Source of the DNA: CAVTQY01 sp963736975
GTDB lineage: Bacteria; Pseudomonadota; Alphaproteobacteria; Acetobacterales; Acetobacteraceae
Direction: 5' to 3'
Assembly (NCBI GenBank): GCA_963736975.1
Contig: CAVTQY010000001.1
Location: forward strand, 3,100,001-3,164,000
DNA: 64,000 bases
Position numbers and translations under genes: made by a program. Of the stretch, positions 61,645-64,000 are shown in pieces (the first letter of the stretch is position 1; the number at the start of each line of letters is the position of its first letter). The notes below the pieces were generated by a model. That model was given only the letters and a program-made list of their open reading frames with translations, did not search any database and was not told where the DNA came from.

Positions 61645-62747
61645 TGACAAAGCTGTATCAGCCAAACCCCCAGGTAAGCGAGATAGGGGCCTCCGGTCTG
61701 TTCGATGGACAGTGGTATGCGGTCACCAATCCGGACGTACGCGCCGCGGGCGTCGACCCACTGACTCACTGGGTCACGTTTGGATCGCGGGAAGGGCGTA
61801 AACCTAACCAGTATTTCGAGCCTAGGTGGTACTTTGGGTGTAACCCCATCGTGGCTGCCGCAGGACTAGACCCGCTGACACATTATCTCAGGCATGGTGA
61901 GAAAGCAGGAAGATGGCCAAGCCCCAATTTCGATCCTGAGTGGTATCGAACAGCTTACCCCATTCCTCGGGGAAGCTCCGCGCTGGGCCACTTCCTTGCA
62001 AATCGACTGACGGGCCGATTCGCCCCGAGAGCTGACCTATATGCGGTCTGCCACCTTCCTGCATATCAATCAGAAATTCGGGCTGGCCGGGATCCGTTTG
62101 CCCGTGCTTTGGAAGATGCCGCCAAAGAGGAGCGACATCCCTATCCTGATGTAATAATCGTCGCCGCCACTGGATTGCTCGACCCTGACTTCTATCTCGT
62201 TAACGGGACGGACGTAGCGCAAGCATCACTCGATCCAGTGCAGCATTTTTGCCGTTTCGGATGGCAAGAAGGACGAAAGCCGAACATGTATTTCGATACA
62301 GAATGGTATCGGAGAACCAATCCTCAGGTTGCGCATATAGGAATCAATCCTCTTATACATTACATAGTGGAAGGAGAGAAAGCCGGCCGCCGTCCCATCA
62401 TCTATTTTGATCCCGAGTGGTACAAGAAGGTCAACTCGCTCGCCGACGAGGAGAGTGCGTTGGCACATTATCTAGTTCATCGTCGGATTCAGACGTATAG
62501 CCCGACCCCAATGTTTGACGTTAGATGGTACGTCGATCGGTCCGGCGCAGATATAGGATCTAATCGAGATCCATTCGCGCACTATCTCCGAGCGGGCGCT
62601 AAAAGAGATCTGGACCCGTCGCCGAGCTTTGATGCAGCCGCTTACAGGAGATTATACTTAGGGCGACCGAGCCGGGTCTTCCATAATCGATTGCGACCAG
62701 ATAGCTACAGTCCTCTTGTACATTATCTCCATACTCGATACTGCTAA
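61641..62747 (+). CDS. Protein of repeated FD-x-x-W-Y ... NP-x-V ... DPL-x-HY units
   Basis: A 368-residue protein built almost wholly of about seven degenerate units of 45-55 residues. Examples are FDGQWYAVTNPDVRAAGVDPL, FEPRWYFGCNPIVAAAG, FDPEWYRTAYP, FDTEWYRRTNPQVAHIGINPL, FDPEWYKKVNSL and FDVRWYVDRSGADIG, each followed by HY-x-x-x-G-x-x-x-x-R-x-P. Such units also occur next to glycosyltransferases in other proteins I have seen; they may bind glycans. There is no signal peptide or membrane segment. It is coupled to the TPR/GT gene, so it likely works with it in surface glycan assembly. Confidence 0.7.
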   Translation: MMTKLYQPNPQVSEIGASGLFDGQWYAVTNPDVRAAGVDPLTHWVTFGSREGRKPNQYFEPRWYFGCNPIVAAAGLDPLTHYLRHGEKAGRWPSPNFDPEWYRTAYPIPRGSSALGHFLANRLTGRFAPRADLYAVCHLPAYQSEIRAGRDPFARALEDAAKEERHPYPDVIIVAATGLLDPDFYLVNGTDVAQASLDPVQHFCRFGWQEGRKPNMYFDTEWYRRTNPQVAHIGINPLIHYIVEGEKAGRRPIIYFDPEWYKKVNSLADEESALAHYLVHRRIQTYSPTPMFDVRWYVDRSGADIGSNRDPFAHYLRAGAKRDLDPSPSFDAAAYRRLYLGRPSRVFHNRLRPDSYSPLVHYLHTRYC

Positions 62748-63277
62748 AATGCTTGTGTGTCCAGGACGTTCCCCATGGCCGATATCCCGCTTAACCGCGT
62801 TGCCTCATGTCGGCGTACATGAAGAAGGACCACGGCTAACCGGTGCAGAGCCGTCAGGAACGGATGGTACACTCAGCGGGATAACCTGACTAAACGCCGA
62901 CAAGGCGGAAAAGCCCAGTTCAACAACGTCATGAAATCTGGAGAAATGGGGAGAATGCCTACGAGTTCCTGGATTGACGCGATTACACTTTCGGCGGGAT
63001 TGTCCCGCTTTCTGCCCCGGGCTAACCGACTCTAATGACTCGCCATCTTCCCGGACGGACACTAATGTTTGTGGAAAGCCATAAGGCTCGTTTGCCCGTC
63101 TGCTATTGCTGTCTGGAACGCTTTCGCTTAGGCGCTGTCTACCGCAGCGCTATTCACTACCTGCAGGCCTAGGCCGGTAAGCAAATTGACCAGATAGCGG
63201 GCCCAACCCTGTGCCACAGCCGTTCAGGAGGAGCGCCGGGAGATACGCGATTAACTGGCGACGGTTCATGCCGCGGC
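62748..63277 (+). other. Long intergenic region
   Basis: 530 bp without a supported gene. Codon-level reading on both strands gives only short frames without ribosome binding sites, although it contains many short open segments suggestive of decayed coding DNA. No terminal repeats of an insertion sequence were seen. Confidence 0.3.
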
Positions 63278-63583
63278 TCATGGCGTGACAGATCCATGCA
63301 AGCCAGAATTCGCCTCAGAAACCATCGCCTTTGGCGGGGCCCCCCCATGCAGCAAACCCGCGCGATAGGCGATGACCAACTGCTCCACACTTGCTACTGT
63401 GCTTGCGGCGCTAGTACCCAGGTTCTCATTCTCCGGCCAGAGGACACCAACAATACCGCCGACCAGTAGCGGAATGGCCTGAGTCCAGGTCATAGAGCCG
63501 GACGCGACGGCTCCTAAGCACGCAAACAGCGTCGCTACCCCTGCTCCTGTTGTGGACTGACGCGCCCATGTTCTCACATTCAT
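63278..63583 (-). CDS. Small membrane protein, holin-like
   Basis: A 101-residue protein with two hydrophobic segments, TTGAGVATLFACLGAVASGS and AIPLLVGGIVGVLWP, a short charged N-terminus (MNVRTWARQ) and a helical tail (VASVEQLVIAYRAGLL). Similar RTWARQ-type small proteins occur in Acetobacteraceae and resemble phage holins or gene-transfer-agent parts, which is my recollection rather than a search. ATG 63583 has GGAAGGGCA upstream. It is read after the partial gene at the window edge with a 61-bp gap. Confidence 0.55.
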   Translation of the reverse strand: MNVRTWARQSTTGAGVATLFACLGAVASGSMTWTQAIPLLVGGIVGVLWPENENLGTSAASTVASVEQLVIAYRAGLLHGGAPPKAMVSEANSGLHGSVTP

Positions 63584-63644
63584 TGCCCTTCCTTCTATAT
63601 ACTTGGATGTTGCCCTTTGCGCTATCACAGCAAAATGTAATCCT

Positions 63645-64000
63645 CTATAGACTGTTGGAATCCTCATCTCGAGCACGGAAGTATCGGTCGATTTCCCGGC
63701 GAAGATGGGGCTTGTTCCCGGATAATTCGAAGACACCCCAAGTGTTGCGAAGCAAATCCGTCTCGGGGTCAAAGGAATTCCGAGTTAGGATCGTCCACCG
63801 ATCAACATAAGCCCGTTTCTCTTTAGATCCGTGCCAAGCGTGTTCTATCGTCCCTGGTATATAGCCAATGTTTTGAGCGATATGGTGAGTAGCGCGATCC
63901 TGCCAATGCAACAGTGGCCGCATGTAGCCGGCCGAGATGCCACCAGGAACGCTCTCTCGCACGCGGCCGATCAGCGCTAACGCCATGTGGTGGTCGCCGG
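63645..64000 (-). CDS. C-terminal part of a glycosyltransferase-like protein (runs off window)
   Basis: At least 117 residues are open to the window edge. The frame continues upstream of the first Met as GDHHMALALIGRV, so the gene starts outside. The stretch GDHHMALALIGRVRESVPGG, then GTIEHAWHGSKEKRAYVDRW, RNSFDPETDLLRNTWGVFEL and a final RREIDRYFRARDEDS, matches the end of a glycosyltransferase-like family in which the D-x-x-M-A-x-A-L-I-G segment follows the catalytic domain. I cannot name the substrate. It belongs with the TPR/GT genes nearby in a likely surface-glycan area. Confidence 0.6.
   Translation of the reverse strand, partial: GDHHMALALIGRVRESVPGGISAGYMRPLLHWQDRATHHIAQNIGYIPGTIEHAWHGSKEKRAYVDRWTILTRNSFDPETDLLRNTWGVFELSGNKPHLRREIDRYFRARDEDSNSL

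Overview
The window is high-GC DNA from an alphaproteobacterium, most likely a member of the Acetobacteraceae. The evidence is the pyrC-plsY-dprA-topA gene order, a ChpT/DUF3553 pair, an HpnR-type hopanoid C-3 methylase and several small proteins of a kind seen in that family. This placement is inference from gene content; there is no rRNA or tRNA in the window.

Layout. 0-2.4 kb: 3' part of pyrC, a PIN-toxin remnant, a small ORF and a PepSY protein. 2.7-4.9 kb: an arsenic operon (arsR, arsI, acr3) in which both arsenate reductase genes are reduced to stubs. 5-12 kb: a secreted beta-propeller, a decayed phd-vapC pair, plsY, dprA (frameshifted), topA, an RHH/MazF pair and an FNT channel. 12.9-17.4 kb: a sugar-type ABC transporter (binding protein, ATPase, and a convergent frameshifted permease) surrounding a UGSC-family selenoprotein gene with an in-frame UGA and a SECIS-like hairpin, plus its frameshifted partner gene. 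17.4-22.9 kb: glnD and mutS. 23-27.4 kb: a metallo-beta-lactamase-fold hydrolase, an alpha/beta hydrolase, a palindromic repeat cluster, an alkaline phosphatase-superfamily protein and an SMP-30 lactonase.

27.9-31.3 kb is an accessory island of mixed composition. It holds a translationally coupled pair of unknown genes that share a 19-residue glycine/asparagine motif, a truncated IS5-type transposase, a group II intron domain V relic and a frameshifted hypothetical gene. 31.8-47.5 kb holds hpnR, a Pro-rich lipoprotein, hslO, a GNAT, an AI-2E transporter, a YkgJ-type protein, a Tat-exported phospholipase C, a DsbD-like reductase, a DegP-like protease upstream of a two-component system, moaA and DUF3553. 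47.6-56.9 kb holds a ChpT-like protein without the phospho-accepting histidine, a class I amidotransferase, a dehydrogenase, a NIPSNAP protein, an MFS transporter, paaABCD (the oxygenase part of phenylacetate catabolism, without paaE), a HAD hydrolase and pyrD. 57-64 kb holds small conserved proteins, an S24-type regulator, a glutathionyl-hydroquinone reductase-like protein, a TPR/glycosyltransferase protein, a protein of FD-W-Y repeats, a holin-like protein and a partial gene at the edge.

Two general points. Single-base frameshifts break at least nine conserved genes, including pyrD, so either the assembly carries indel errors or the lineage is eroding. The most notable systems are the UGSC selenoprotein operon and the motif-sharing pair at 27.9-29.3 kb, which is the best candidate here for something undescribed.
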